Position numbers and translations under genes: made by a program. Of a DNA stretch of 64,000 bases, positions 11,438 through 23,344 are shown piece by piece; position 1 is the stretch's first letter; the number at the start of each line of letters is the position of its first letter. The notes below the pieces were generated by a model that saw nothing but the letters and a program-made list of their open reading frames with translations, was not told the DNA's origin and made no database searches. The stretch is from NCBI GenBank assembly GCA_005656395.1, contig SRSI01000078.1:992001-1056000 (forward strand), read 5' to 3'. Source of the DNA: Strongyloides papillosus (lineage: Eukaryota; Nematoda; Chromadorea; Rhabditida; Strongyloididae).

Positions 11438-14235
11438 TTAAATGTGCATATGATTTGATGATGGAATATTAAGATCGCTAACAGTTGATAGAAAGTTATT
11501 ATTAATAAATGATTTGGGGATATGAGAAACCTCATTGCTGTAAAAGTGTGATATTGGCGGTTGTATCATTGTTGGAGATGGAGATTTTCCTACAAAATTG
11601 TTTTCTCCAATTTTTGATAATATCTCTATTACCTGCTGTAATTAAAGAAAAAAAAATATAAAAATTTATAAAAAAAAATCTACCTTTTTCGATTTTCTAT
11701 AATTATTACATAACTGTATCATTTCTCTCTTAAAATCATCATCTGATCCATTTAAGGACGTTAAATTATATGATCTATTATTTCTACTGTAGTTGTTATA
11801 AATTTCATTTGATGTTGTTGAAAAAGTTTTAGAATAATCAAAATTCTCACGTGAATTTGAAGTTACACTAACTTCCTCATTTAAATAATCATCAGAAGGT
11901 GGTTTTACCTTACATGTAACCACAGCAATCCTCATTGCTGTAAAACGAATATGTTGCATTTCGTTAATATTTCCACTATGCGTCACATTTGATGAGACAT
12001 CCTTACTTGCTTTAATCTCACTATATATATCTCTTCCATTACTAAGATCTTTCAGAACTGAAGAAATTTCAATCAATTTTAAATTTGAATCAACGATATA
12101 TTTAACATTCTCAGCAACTGCTATATCACTTAAGTAATCCTTTAAGCATTTAGCATTCAATTTTTTTAAATCCAATGGTTCTAAATGTATTGGTGCATTT
12201 GTCCCATATTGGCTTGAACGAGTATTTGACTTTACTGTGAAACAAATAGTTCCACCAGTTACAAATGATAGACGCATAATTAACGCTGATTCATAATTCT
12301 CTAAAACATTGACTATTTGATCAAATTCCAAAAAACCCCAAATTAAATATTTCTCCCATAATTTTTTGACATTATTTTTAGTATCTTGAAAAATTTGCAA
12401 TACTTCTAACATTCCTCTCCAGACACTAAAACGAACATTTGTACTACCACATTCATATCGAAGATGTGGGCATAATAAATTTTTAAATGTAACAACTTGT
12501 GCTGGTCCACATATATTTTGCTTTTGAGACGATGTAACACAGTCGTTACACAATAGTTTATATTGAAATAAATCCAAGTCTTTTTCATGTAATCCTCTAA
12601 CTACCTCTGCATTAACTTTAAAATGTAGCATTAATAAATGTTTAAAATTCAACCACGTCATTCCTTTTTCACTCCAATTTAATAAAAGACCATCTTGAAC
12701 ATTTGATCCATACAACCAAAAACATGTTGCTGTATAAGAACTCATCATTCTTTGTACTTGACAATCTTGATTTCTTCTAGTTGCAATTGTAAATGGTAAC
12801 GAAAGTGTATGGGCATCAGCAAATGTCCCACTTGGTGAAAACATTGTTGCTTTAATATGAAAATAAAAAATTGGTCTTTTACCATGACTTTTCATATCTA
12901 AGATATTTGAAGATAAATCTTGAGTTGAATTATTTGTTGAATGTCTTCCTTTTTGTCTTGTTGTGCATAGTATATACGGATATGTTCCTGACCAATATTT
13001 GAATTTATTATTATATATTGGATAGATTGTAACAAATTCTTTTGAATTAACATCACTTTTTTTATGAGCTGTATTATTTGCACTGTCATTACTATTGTTA
13101 CTTCTTTTAATACCATTTGTTGGTTTCATTGCTAATAATGCAGCTGATGGAACACCTGAAATAGGATGGGGATGTTGTAACATTTTTTGTTTACGTATAT
13201 CATTCTGAATTATTTCAGCAGCTTCCTCTGTTACTACTTGGATATCAAATTGTTTAAATACAACACCCCTTGCTAAAGCACCACAATTTAATGGAAATAA
13301 ATTATTTGTAACAAATATCCCATTTGTTGCTGGTTCAGTAGCCAATATACAATCTGACATTAATAATTCTAAAGCAAAAAATACGTAATTGCACATAGAA
13401 ACTACAAGATCTTGTTTTTCAAGTATTTTTTTATTAATTGTCATTTCAAATTTGAATCCCTTAAAAAAATAGTTTGGAAAAAAAGTAATTTTTGAAATAT
13501 TACCTGTAGACGAGCACTTAAAACAGCTAATCTATACATCATTTGACTATAAAAATAAACTAATTTATGAACAACTTCTTCAGGGATCTCTTCAAAAGTT
13601 ATCATTTTGTGAATTTGTGCTTGCCTCACATTATACCATAATTCTTTAGAAATATCATTACAAAAGTGCTTAAACATATTTATAACTGTATACATATCTT
13701 CCGCGTATTTCTCCATTTGTTGATAAAATGAAGTTAATTCTTGTTGTGAAGGATTTTGAAGGCATAGTAAATGTTGATATAATTGATGTAAATCATAGAT
13801 TACTTTTTCAAAATTACTTCCGACAACAAGAAAATTAGGATACAATAATGTATAATCACCAGGAATATTTGTTTTATTTGTCATATTTACAAGATCTACT
13901 AATACCTGATTTAAACGATTTGAATAAACTACTGTTTCAGGAGTTTTTTTGTTACGACCTGCAAGATTTTGAAGACGTGAATTGATGCATAGAACATTCC
14001 ACGTTAACATTGTCCATTCTTCCATCAAATCTTGTGTATTTGATACATTAAAATATTGACTTAAATGTTCCTTCCTAATTTCTATTTCTGTTAATAAACG
14101 ACAAAGCATCGACATTATTACTTTACTCTTCTCTTCCTCATCTTCAATTAAAGGTGGGTCATTATGTCTCCGTACCCCATGCCATAAACAAAACAAATCT
14201 GACAAATGTTTCTGGAAAGTTTCGTCATTCATCAT
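11438..14235 (-). CDS. STAT-family transcription factor
   Basis: STATs are cytoplasmic factors that dimerise through SH2-phosphotyrosine contacts and act in the nucleus. Three exons, 14235-13504, 13459-11684 and 11635-11438, join in frame to 901 residues. The last exon (66 codons with the stop) is short and rests on the join AAAAAG|gtagat...attacag|CAGGTAATAG. Residues 1-244 are helical, like the STAT coiled-coil domain. A beta-rich DNA-binding region follows, interrupted at about 331-444 by a low-complexity Asn/Ser/Lys insert. Then come a linker (GMTWLNFKHLL) and an SH2 domain at about 610-704, with the phosphate-binding arginine in ALIMRLSF at residue 640. The vertebrate N-terminal oligomerisation domain is absent, as in C. 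elegans STA-1. At 901 residues it is longer than STA-1. Several tail tyrosines could be the phosphosite; none is obvious. I cannot decide between STA-1 and STA-2. Confidence 0.82.
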
Positions 14236-15747
14236 TTTTCATATCAGTTTTTTTAAATTTTTTAAATTCTAAGAATTATTGTTGTTTAATATACATATAT
14301 ATAATTACCAATATATATATATACAATAGAGTAGAGGAATATCACTCTAAACTAAAGAAAGTAAACCATGATGATAACAATAAAAATGAATATATTAGGT
14401 TTTAAGGATATCGTGATACAATAACACGTTATTGACACAAAAAAAATAGTTATTATGTGTAAATTCTTGAGAATATAAATAACCTTATCAAGTTTGGACC
14501 TACTTTGTGAAACAATTACACAAATTGTTTTTATAATAAACCTATAAATTAACAAAATTGAATAATTATGAAGATTGAAATATTTTGTGAAATTAAAATA
14601 TTAAAAAGTTTAAAAAAAAGGAAAAAGATTTAAAGATTATTATATTTTTTAAACTAAAAATAACTTTAAATGTCTACAAATGACACATTTACATTCTTAT
14701 TTAAATAATTATTATGCTTTATATCTATTACAATCAAAGGAAAGATAGAATAAATATAGATTAGTTTTCTATCTAATCATAACTTTACAGACATTAACAA
14801 GAAGTTATAATTTTAATTTAATGTTATCAATATCTTAAAGGTAAAAAATTGTTATCAAGGTGAATAAAATTTTTTGATACAATTGACAAGCCGTCAGACG
14901 GGTATTTTAAAATAAAATAATTCGAAACAATTTGGTTAAGTTAAATGAATTGTCAAATAACTATGTAAATAAAATAACAATAAATTTATTTTTTAGTAAG
15001 GTAAAAAATATTTATAAATTGATAGTAACCACTATTTTAATAAATATTTATAGTTAAATAAAATTTTACTAAAAAATAGTTTATATATTTTTATTATTAC
15101 AGTAGAAATTATTTAAAATGAACCCATTTAACAAATTATGAGCTATTAAGATAAAAAGGGTAAAATATATTTTGATAGATATGTGTTATCAATGCTACGG
15201 GTTCAATATGCTATCGCTAATGATAAAAGAAGGCATTCACAATTACTTAAAGATATACTGTTGAAAATACCCATGATTGGTGCTAACCTAATTAATCAAT
15301 GATTGTAGTTTGTAATTATTGACATTTTTTAAATATTAACGATCAAATGTTATTATAATATTGTAATTGAAGTACATAGAAATATGTGTGATTAAATGAA
15401 AATTTTTTTTTCGTGTTTTAATTGATAAACAGTTATTTAAGTTTTATTACACGTTAATGAGTGACATGATCTATGTAAAAAAATTTTATTACAAAAATCT
15501 TTAAAATTCACATTTTTTTTATGATCTATTTTTTAGGATGGATATTTATTACCTTCATTTTTTGAATACAATACATTTTTTTATGACTGATGGGTTGTTT
15601 TTAGTACGACTAATGTATGCAATAAATTGGAAAAAAGTCCCTAGAAAGTTAATATTCTGTATCGCAAAGACACATTTTTTTGCGAAAACTATACTTTTCT
15701 GATAAATCAGCATTAATTGAGGTTGTACAATTTTATGTTTCATAAGT
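14236..15747. other. Intergenic between divergent STAT-like and BRK1 genes
   Basis: This probably holds the promoters of the two divergent genes. No gene or motif can be supported. An AT dinucleotide-rich stretch lies near 14290-14325. Small ORFs at 14154-14405, 14352-14555 and 15555-15743 have no recognisable family. Confidence 0.45.
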
Positions 15748-16069
15748 ATGAATCCGACACTCCAACCAACATCTGTTCAAAAACAACTAAAGGAAGATTG
15801 GGATAATAGATTGTTTATTCAAGTCGTCTCTGATAACATTAAAAATATATCAACTTTTCTTGCAAAATTTGGTAAGATCTCTATCAACTTACTTTGTTTA
15901 ACTTTTTCCTTTTCAGAACTTTCTTGTCGCTCTAAATTGGCTGATCTCAATGATAAACTTAGTGTTGTTGAAAAAAAAGTTGAATTTCTGGAAGCGACTG
16001 TGTGTTTTCTATTTTTTAATCTATATTTAATGAGTTTTTTAGGTATCCAAAAGGGAAACATTAAATTGA
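15748..16069 (+). CDS. BRK1/HSPC300 subunit of the WAVE complex
   Basis: This is the smallest subunit of the WAVE/SCAR regulatory complex, which controls Arp2/3-driven actin assembly downstream of Rac. Three exons, 15748-15871, 15917-15999 and 16043-16069, give 77 residues; the animal family is about 75. After joining, the family signature is clear: the N-terminal DWDNRLFIQVVSDNIKNI block, then FELSCRSKLADLNDKLS, VEKKVEFLEA, and the C-terminal TVSKRETLN, which matches TKGETL in other animals. The protein is nearly one continuous coiled-coil helix. Both introns are about 45 bases. The second donor is GTGTGT, which is weak but is required by the C-terminal match. Confidence 0.88.
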
Positions 16070-18037
16070 AAGATCATCTGTTAAGGCTTTGTACTTGTAA
16101 TTAATTCATAATATTTGAAATAATTTTTTGCTAAAATATATTGGAAATATAATTTTAGAAATAATGTTAATATTAAAATTATAAACAATATATTCACTAC
16201 TTGTTCTCGTGTTTTACCACAATTGAAATAAATATGCTTTACATTTCTGAATATTCCAATCCAGTGTTGAATTCTATGGTATTTAACCATAAATAAAGTT
16301 GTATATAGAGTGACTAGTTTATTCCTATATCTCTCTGTTACTGTCTTTTTCTCTTTTTCCTTATAATTATAATATAAAATATATTAATTTTCACTATATA
16401 AAGGGATAGAAATGTAGGTTTAAAAATGTATATAATATAAATTTTCTATTATCTTTCACTCACTCAAAAATTTTTAAAGTAGACAGTTTTAAAGCATCAT
16501 TAACAATAGTATTTTATAATAAAACATGATTTGTAAATTTGAGTCTAATAATTATATTTCATAATTATTTAAATATAAATTATTTTGTCCTCATTTATTC
16601 ATATATTTGTTCTTTTTATTTTTTCATGATACGCCATATATATTTTTAAGAAGAGTGGAGAAATTTTTATTTTCTTCCTTTTACTCTATGTCGAGTATGC
16701 AATTTTATCAATAAAAATAGAATTGTATAAAAATAGATAAGTTAACCTATGTTTATTTATAAAGGAATTTCTTTTTTTTGCCTTTTTTTACGACCGATGT
16801 GTAAAAACTTTTATATTTAACAATTATTTAGAATTATGTCATTTATTAACATGAAAAGTATTAGATAATTGAGATTTATTTATTTAGAAAAACTATTGAC
16901 GTGTCATATCCGTATTTCATTTAAAATGAAAATATTATTTTTTAAATTATATCACAAATCAATGTATATTATATAATTTACACTAAAATATTTACAATAC
17001 TGACAAAATTATTATAATTTTTTTCTAAATTTATTTAGTTGATGTTCATGTATTGATGGAAAATACATGCATGAAATATTCATTTTTAATGCCAACATTT
17101 AACTAAACATTTCCACAAGAAATTCTTCTCTCTTCATTAATAGAATTGAAATAAAAAGAATAGATAGAACATTTAGGAGAAAAAAGAAATTTTTTTTGTT
17201 TACATCTTTATTTAAGTACAAAGCACACTGTTTTTTTATTTTTATAGGATAATTAAAAATTTTAGTGTATGTATGCCCTAAGTATCCAATATTTTTTGTA
17301 TATCTTTGTCGTTTCACTATTTATATACAAGCGTTATTTAGAGATATAAATAATTGTATATAATAAGATTTTCTATTTATATTAAAAACGATTGTACATT
17401 ACTTTCAAAAAAATTTTAATTTAAAGTAGGAAAGTATTGAAAAAAGTAAGTGAATTGAGAATATTTGGTAATATAATTCTCTAGTGACGTATTCATTGTT
17501 AGTTAAATAAGTATCGATAAATGTAAAATTTTTACCATAATTTTGAAATCCATTTTTGATAATTATCCTCTGCTTTTAATCTTTATCTATAATTTTCGTG
17601 AAAATCTAATATTTTTTAAATTATATGGTGTTATTTTAAATAGTTTCGAGAAGGTAACGTTGAAATGTAATTAATTTGGGTTTTATATCTATTAGTATAA
17701 TTTCCTTCATATATGACGTGGCATACAAATTGGTTTTAATGAAAGACTTTCTTGATATATGTAAATATAAAATATACTAAAATAAAAATCTAATATACTA
17801 ATACTTTTTATTCATGTTTACTCTTAATAATTTATTAAATTATTTTTGATGTAGGATAGTGAATAGTATCATATAAATATTAAGAAGCACTTTACAACCA
17901 CAAAAAATTATCTTTCTTTCTTACAAATATTTTTTTTCATAGGATATAGTCGTTTTGTAGAAAAAAAGTGCATTCTTAATCAATAATTGTTTAGTATTAT
18001 CATATATTTTTTTTAGTTAATAGTTTTCCTTGTTAAC
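16070..18037. other. Intergenic, upstream of the Rab GDI gene
   Basis: I see no gene in this stretch. ORFs at 16081-16290 and 17099-17317 on the minus strand are unrecognised and look random. TTTTTTTTAG near 18014 lies upstream of the GDI start codon at 18038 and is a plausible trans-splice acceptor. Confidence 0.45.
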
Positions 18038-19414
18038 ATGAATGATGAATATGATGCTATTGTTCTTGGAACAGGATTAAAGGTAATTTACTTTTATATA
18101 AACAAACTTTAAAAATAATTTTAGGAGTGTATTCTTTCCGGTATGCTTTCCGTTTCTGGAAAGAAAGTCCTCCACATCGATCGCAATAATTATTATGGAG
18201 GAGAATCAGCTTCTTTATCACCACTGAATCAACTTTATGAGATATTTCATGGAAAAGATGCTCAAGCTCCTGAATTCATGGGACGTGGTCGTGACTGGAA
18301 TGTTGATTTAATCCCAAAATTTCTCATGGCTAATGGACAATTGGTAAAACTTTTAATTCATACAGGAGTTACTCGTTACCTTGAATTCAAATCTATTGAA
18401 GGCTCTTATGTCTATAAAGGTGGAAAAGTTTACAAAGTTCCAGCTGATGAGGTTGAAGCTTTATCTACCAGTTTAATGGGAATGTTTGAGAAACGTCGTT
18501 TCAAGAAATTTTTAGTTTGGGTTCAAGGATTTGATATTAATGACCAGGATACTTATGAAGGAATGGATCCAACTAAAGATACTATGCAGCAAGTATATGA
18601 TAAATTTGGGTTAGATGAGAATACTGCTGATTTTACTGGGCATGCTTTAGCTTTATATCGAGACGATGCTTACAAAAATGAACTTTTTGTAAAAACAGTT
18701 CAAAAAATCCGTTTGTACTCTGATTCATTAGCTCGTTATGGAAAATCACCATACTTATACCCACTTTACGGTCTTGGTGAACTTCCACAAGGTTTTGCTC
18801 GCCTCTCAGCCATCTACGGTGGAACTTATATGCTTGACAAACAAGTTGATGAAATTGTTATCGAAAATAATAAAGTTGTTGGCGTTAAGAGCGGAAATGA
18901 AATTGCCAAATGTAAACAACTTTACTGTGATCCATCATACGTTTTGGATCGTTGTAAACAAAATAGCCAAGTTGTAAGAGCTATCTGTATTTTAGATCAT
19001 CCGATTCCTGATACCAAAGAAGCAGCTAGCTGTCAAATTATTATTCCTCAAAAACAAGTCAATAGAGGATCTGATATTTACATTTCATGTGTATCAAATG
19101 CCAACCAAACAGCACCAAAAGGTTGGTATATTGCTATGGTTTCTACTACCGTAGAAACAGGTAATCCTGAGTTAGAAATTCAACCCGGACTTCAACTTCT
19201 TGGACAAATTAAAGAAAAGTTTATTAGAGTCTATGATATTTATGAACCTGTTGATATGGGGCACGAATCACAAATCTTTATTTCATGTGGATATGATGCT
19301 ACCACACATTTTGAAACTGTTTGCACCGATGTCCTTGACATCTTTGCTCGTGGCACCGGAGAACAATTTGATTTTTCAAAAATAACCCATCTTACAATGG
19401 AGGAGCAAGATTAA
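18038..19414 (+). CDS. gdi-1: Rab GDP dissociation inhibitor
   Basis: GDI extracts prenylated, GDP-bound Rab proteins from membranes and keeps them soluble for recycling in vesicle traffic. Exon 1 (18038-18082) encodes [15 protein letters not shown] and is joined over a 42-base intron to exon 2 (18125-19414). The product is 444 residues, the usual GDI length. The join rebuilds the N-terminal sequence-conserved region, [15 protein letters not shown], followed by [15 protein letters not shown] and [18 protein letters not shown]. These residues form the Rab-binding platform shared with REP. Later conserved blocks such as [20 protein letters not shown] are intact. Codon use here is much less AT-extreme than in the neighbours, as expected of a highly expressed housekeeping gene. 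Confidence 0.97.
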
Positions 19415-19769
19415 ATGAAGAGATATAAATGTGTCAATGATCCATTTATTATCTCTTTATTTTTGTCTCAAAAGAGTAATTTATCATATTTATGTAATGT
19501 TTAACAGACAATTTTCATAATACATAACAATAATTATATTGAAAAAAAGGCATTCAATTGTTTGGCTTTTTTTAATTTAAAAAAAATTTGAAATCAAATT
19601 ATGAATATATGTTTGCTTGCTTCAAATTAATTTTAATAACATCTATTGAATTATAAAACGTCATGGATGTTATTTATTATGACATGCTTTTATTTTGATA
19701 TTTCAATTTAATTTTTATTATTTTTTTTTATATTTTTCTTAAGATTTAAATTGTGTTTTAAGCTTTTAT
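19415..19769. other. 3' flank of the GDI gene
   Basis: This is AT-rich 3' flanking DNA. I see no gene; T-rich tracts are present near 19719-19735. Confidence 0.45.
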
Positions 19770-20573
19770 ACCAGAGCATAGTACGAAATAAACGTTTTTT
19801 AATGAAAATCTTGGAAATGAATAATAGTTTTGATAATATACTTTTAGATAACTGTATTTTACTTACATAAACAACTATCGTTAAACATAGATCATTTTGA
19901 AGAAGAAATTAAGTACAAACTTTATCACTAATTCGTTTTGTTATAATCGTTTATTTGAAAACTATTAAGATTGTAGAAGGAATTATATGTAGAGGCAAAT
20001 TTTGAGTCATTATTTTAAGTTAAAATATGAATAGGCGTCAATAAAAATTTGGTGATAAAATTAATTTTACATCTGCCTTATAGTTATATAGGAGAAGGAA
20101 TGTATAACCTCAATTCAAATGATCAAATAATAGAAATATAATTATTTAGAAAAAGAAGATAATCTAACCAAATTCAGATGCGAAATAGTAGTATAAGGTA
20201 TTAAATAAAAAATATTCTAAAGACAAGTATTCAAAAAGATGCAGAATACTTCATAATAATAGGCTATGTCTCATTCTTCTTATTCACCAGATCTATCTCC
20301 AGCTAATTATCATTTACTCAAATATATTGAGTGCTATTTAAGAAAGAGTAAATTTTCACCAATTTCGAAAAATTAAACTCTATAACTATACAGTTTCAGT
20401 TTTTAGCGATGGTCATTTTGCTTCAAACGTGATAAAAAAATTCTTAATATGACGGAAACGATATGTTAATTGAATAGTTTCTTATTTTATTCAAAAAAAT
20501 TAATTTTAGACAAACTGTAATATTTTAAATACATGTAGTGTTAGTTATGCGTTTATTTTGAATAACCTAATAA
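19770..20573 (+). pseudogene. Mariner-type transposase relic with 3' terminal repeat (copy B)
   Basis: From 20269 one frame stays open for 35 codons, starting SHSSYSPDLSPANYHLLKYI. This is the C-terminal catalytic block of mariner transposases, with Asn in place of the acidic residue of the usual DYH. Stop codons at 20374 and beyond break it. The right end, AACCTAATA at about 20565-20573, read on the minus strand as TTAGGTTATTCAAAATAAAC, has the form of a mariner terminal inverted repeat. TACGAAATAAACG near 19782 may be the decayed left repeat, which would make the element about 0.8 kb, shorter than an intact mariner of about 1.3 kb. The left boundary is tentative. Confidence 0.75.
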
Positions 20574-20718
20574 AAATATGATAAAAAAAAACTAGTAACC
20601 CATGATCAATAGAAATTAATTGCAATCATTTTTCAAAAAGAAAATTATAAAGTATTGATAATTAAATAATACACTACCAATGCTATCATCAAATTTCTTT
20701 ACTGTTTTTTAAGATAAG

Positions 20719-21985
20719 ATGTGCAATTTAACAAAAGTATATCTATGCTATTTTTCTGTCACAATAGCTATCTTTGCATTTACAATTTCAATATTCTTTC
20801 CACAAACATTGAAGCCCTTTGATGCTCAAGAATATATGTAAGTATTACAATTATTAATTAACATTTTTATTATAAGACTTCCAATACCAAAACCATTAAT
20901 TGGTACATTGTCTATTAATGATAAGTTGACAAAGGGAAAGAGAATTTTAGAAAATGAAATTATTGGACCGGAGGCATTAATAGTTGAGGGTAATACAATT
21001 TACGCAACTACATTTGATGGTAAAGTAGTTAAAATTTTTAATGAAGAGATTATTGATTCTATTTCGTTTAAAAATAAAAAAAATGTGGTAAGGAGGATGA
21101 CTGAGGGTGTAATTTATTAAAATACATTTTTAAGGGACTTTTGATACTGAAAGAATATGTGGAAGACCACTTGGAATGAGAAGATATAATAAGGATATTC
21201 TTATTGTATTAGATTCATATCACGGAATATATTTTGTAGATTTTTCTAGAAAAATTTATAAAAATGGTTTTGAATTATTTATGTCATCAAGAGAGTTGAC
21301 AAATGAGACTCCAGCTATGATGTTAAATGATTTTGACATTGTTAACAATGAAGATTTATACATCTCAGATTCTTCTACTAAATGGGACCGTAGAAGATTC
21401 TTTTACATTTTAAGTGAAGGAAAAAGAAATGGAAGAATATTAAAAGTAAATTTGAAGACCAAAGATGTATCAGTATTCCAAGAAAATCTATTCTTTCCAA
21501 ATGGTGTTCAACAACTCTCAGAGGATAGCATTGTTGTTGCAGAATGTGGAATGGCAAGAATTTGGAAAATTTATATATCAGGAAAGAAAAAAGGACAGCG
21601 TGAAATATTTGTAGAAAATTTGCCGGGACTGGTTGATAATATTAGATTATCTAAGTATACCAAAACACTTTTTGTTGGATTAACTGGTCTTAGGGACCCT
21701 AGTAGACTAAATTTATATGACGAATTAGGTAAATATCCAATTATTAGAAATGTTTTAGCAAAAATTATACCAGAAAAATTATTTTCAAAATTACCATCTT
21801 TATTTGTAAAGAAACACTCAATATTAGTTGAAATTAACTTAGAAGGACAAATTGTTTCAACGTATCAAGATCCACAATCAGTAGTTGTTGAAGATGTCTC
21901 TCATGTAGCTGATGACGAGAAGTACCTATATCTAGGGAGTTTTCACAGTAAATTTATTGTCAAAGTCCCCAAATCAAATATTTAA
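20719..21985 (+). CDS. APMAP/strictosidine synthase-like beta-propeller protein
   Basis: This is a six-bladed beta-propeller hydrolase-like membrane protein related to adipocyte plasma membrane-associated protein; arylesterase activity is known for some members. Exons are 20719-20837, 20877-21106 and 21135-21985, giving 399 residues, near the family's usual 400-415. Residues 9-30 form one membrane anchor (type II) followed by the propeller. Family marks are EGNTIYATTFDGKVVKI, CGRPLGM, SYHGIYFVDF, DLYISDSSTKWDRRRF, LFFPNGVQ and GLVDNIRLS. The second intron, the only one that keeps phase and both conserved flanks, would be 28 bases (21107-21134), far below the other introns here. It is either an extremely short intron, a sequence error or an inactivating frameshift. 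The first exon also depends on a splice join. Confidence 0.8.
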
Positions 21986-22307
21986 GAATTATTAGTTAGT
22001 TTAAAAATATAAAACAAGCGATTGTATAAATATGTTGAAAATTTATGATCAAGGTAAAAATAAAAAATTGTTTTAATTTTGAATGTTTTAAGCATCTTAC
22101 AATTTTTAAAAAAATATCGAATTGTAGAAAAATAATTTTTTTTTATTTCGTTTTGCTGAAGATGCACCTTTGTCATTGTTTTCTTGGCAAACAAATTTTT
22201 CAACATTTTTTTTGATAAAATTAATAAATCAACTTATAAAGACATTAAAGTCATAAAAAAGATGAGATGTTACGACAGGTAAATTCTCACAAAAAATTCT
22301 TGTTAGT
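21986..22307. other. Spacer between convergent genes
   Basis: This spacer lies between the convergent APMAP-like and Ig genes and should hold both 3' UTRs. The ORF at 21982-22206 is Lys/Phe-rich and unrecognised. Confidence 0.45.
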
Positions 22308-23344
22308 TTAATCATCAGCGCCATCATCAGCACCATCATCTGATGGTCCTTCAATATTAAGTGTTAACTCAACATTAGCCTCACCACAATCATTCTTGAT
22401 ATTACATATGTAAGTACCACTATCCTTGGCTTTGTAGTTTCTTAATTCAAGTAAAGCAGTATAATTTCCATTACCACTGTCTTTAACGTTTTGAATACCG
22501 ATTCTATTTCCTTCCTTAATTTTTCTTCCGTTTGGATTGATCCAGCTAACTTCAGATTCACCATCTGCGCAGTATCCAATGTCGAAAACAATGGCTGGTT
22601 CACCATTAGTTTCAGAAGTTTTTTGACTAATTTGTGGTTTACGAGTAAATGTTGGAGCACCAGCTGGAACTTCAAATTTAACACTAAATGTAGCAGTAAG
22701 TTTGCCAGAGTTATTATCAGCAATACAAACAAAGTTTCCAGCATCTTTTTCTTTTTTAGGATCAGTAATTTCTAAAGCAATGCGATATTGATTTCCAGAG
22801 AGAGCCTCCTCAACAAACTTATAATGTTGTTCCTTATCCTCAAATATTTTTGTTTCGCCTTTAAACCAAGTGAAAGTTGGTTTTAGGACGGATTTGCAAA
22901 CAAATTCCATGACCATAACTCTTCCATTATCGCGGGAGTTAATTGCTGGTTTAGAGACAAATGTTGGAGAAGAAAATCCAGTTAATTTAAGATTAAAGTT
23001 AGCATTACCTTTTCCAAGTCCGTTAGTCAAACAACAACGATAAGCTCCAGCATCGTCATCATTTAACTCCTTAATTTTAAGGCGTGCAATAAATTTATTT
23101 GATGATTCTCTATCAATACATGTTTGATATCTTTGATCATCTTTAATTTCAGTCTAAAATTGAAAAAAAATGAAAAATTAATATGCAAAAATATAGAAAT
23201 TAAACTAACGTTATTATATGTCCACTTTAAATTTGGTTCTGGGTAAGCTTCAACATAACACTCCAATTCAAGTGAACCATCTTCATTTTGTTTAGCTAGA
23301 GGTTGTTGAGGGAAGTGTGGAGCTTTACTTTCAACTTGCGTCAT
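22308..23344 (-). CDS. dim-1: DIM-1-like muscle protein with three Ig domains
   Basis: DIM-1 in C. elegans is an immunoglobulin-repeat protein near muscle cell membranes that stabilises thin-filament attachment at dense bodies. Two exons, 23344-23210 and 23153-22308, join over a 56-base intron to 326 residues. Three I-set Ig domains lie at about 8-100, 105-205 and 212-310, each with paired cysteines and a central Trp ([21 protein letters not shown]) and with a C-terminal D-x-G-x-Y/F-x-C motif. The tail is acidic ([13 protein letters not shown]), also as in DIM-1. There is no signal peptide, in keeping with an intracellular muscle protein. CTTTAG precedes the ATG by nine bases and could be a trans-splice or internal acceptor. 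A longer isoform with exons further upstream (above 23354) is possible, as in C. elegans, but none was found. Confidence 0.8.

Noticed and set aside
12406..13116. Minus-strand ORFs overlapping the STAT-like gene
   Set aside because: They are out-of-frame shadows of the STAT-like coding sequence.
15555..15743. Minus-strand 62-codon ORF before BRK1
   Set aside because: No recognisable family and it lies in the probable 5' flank of BRK1; treated as chance.
16081..17317. ORFs at 16081-16290 and 17099-17317 (minus)
   Set aside because: No motif or conserved feature; length expected by chance in 2 kb.
21020..21134. Longer intron (115 bases) as the APMAP-like second intron
   Set aside because: Keeps phase, but removes KVVKIFNEE and following sequence that fits the family, so the 28-base option is preferred.
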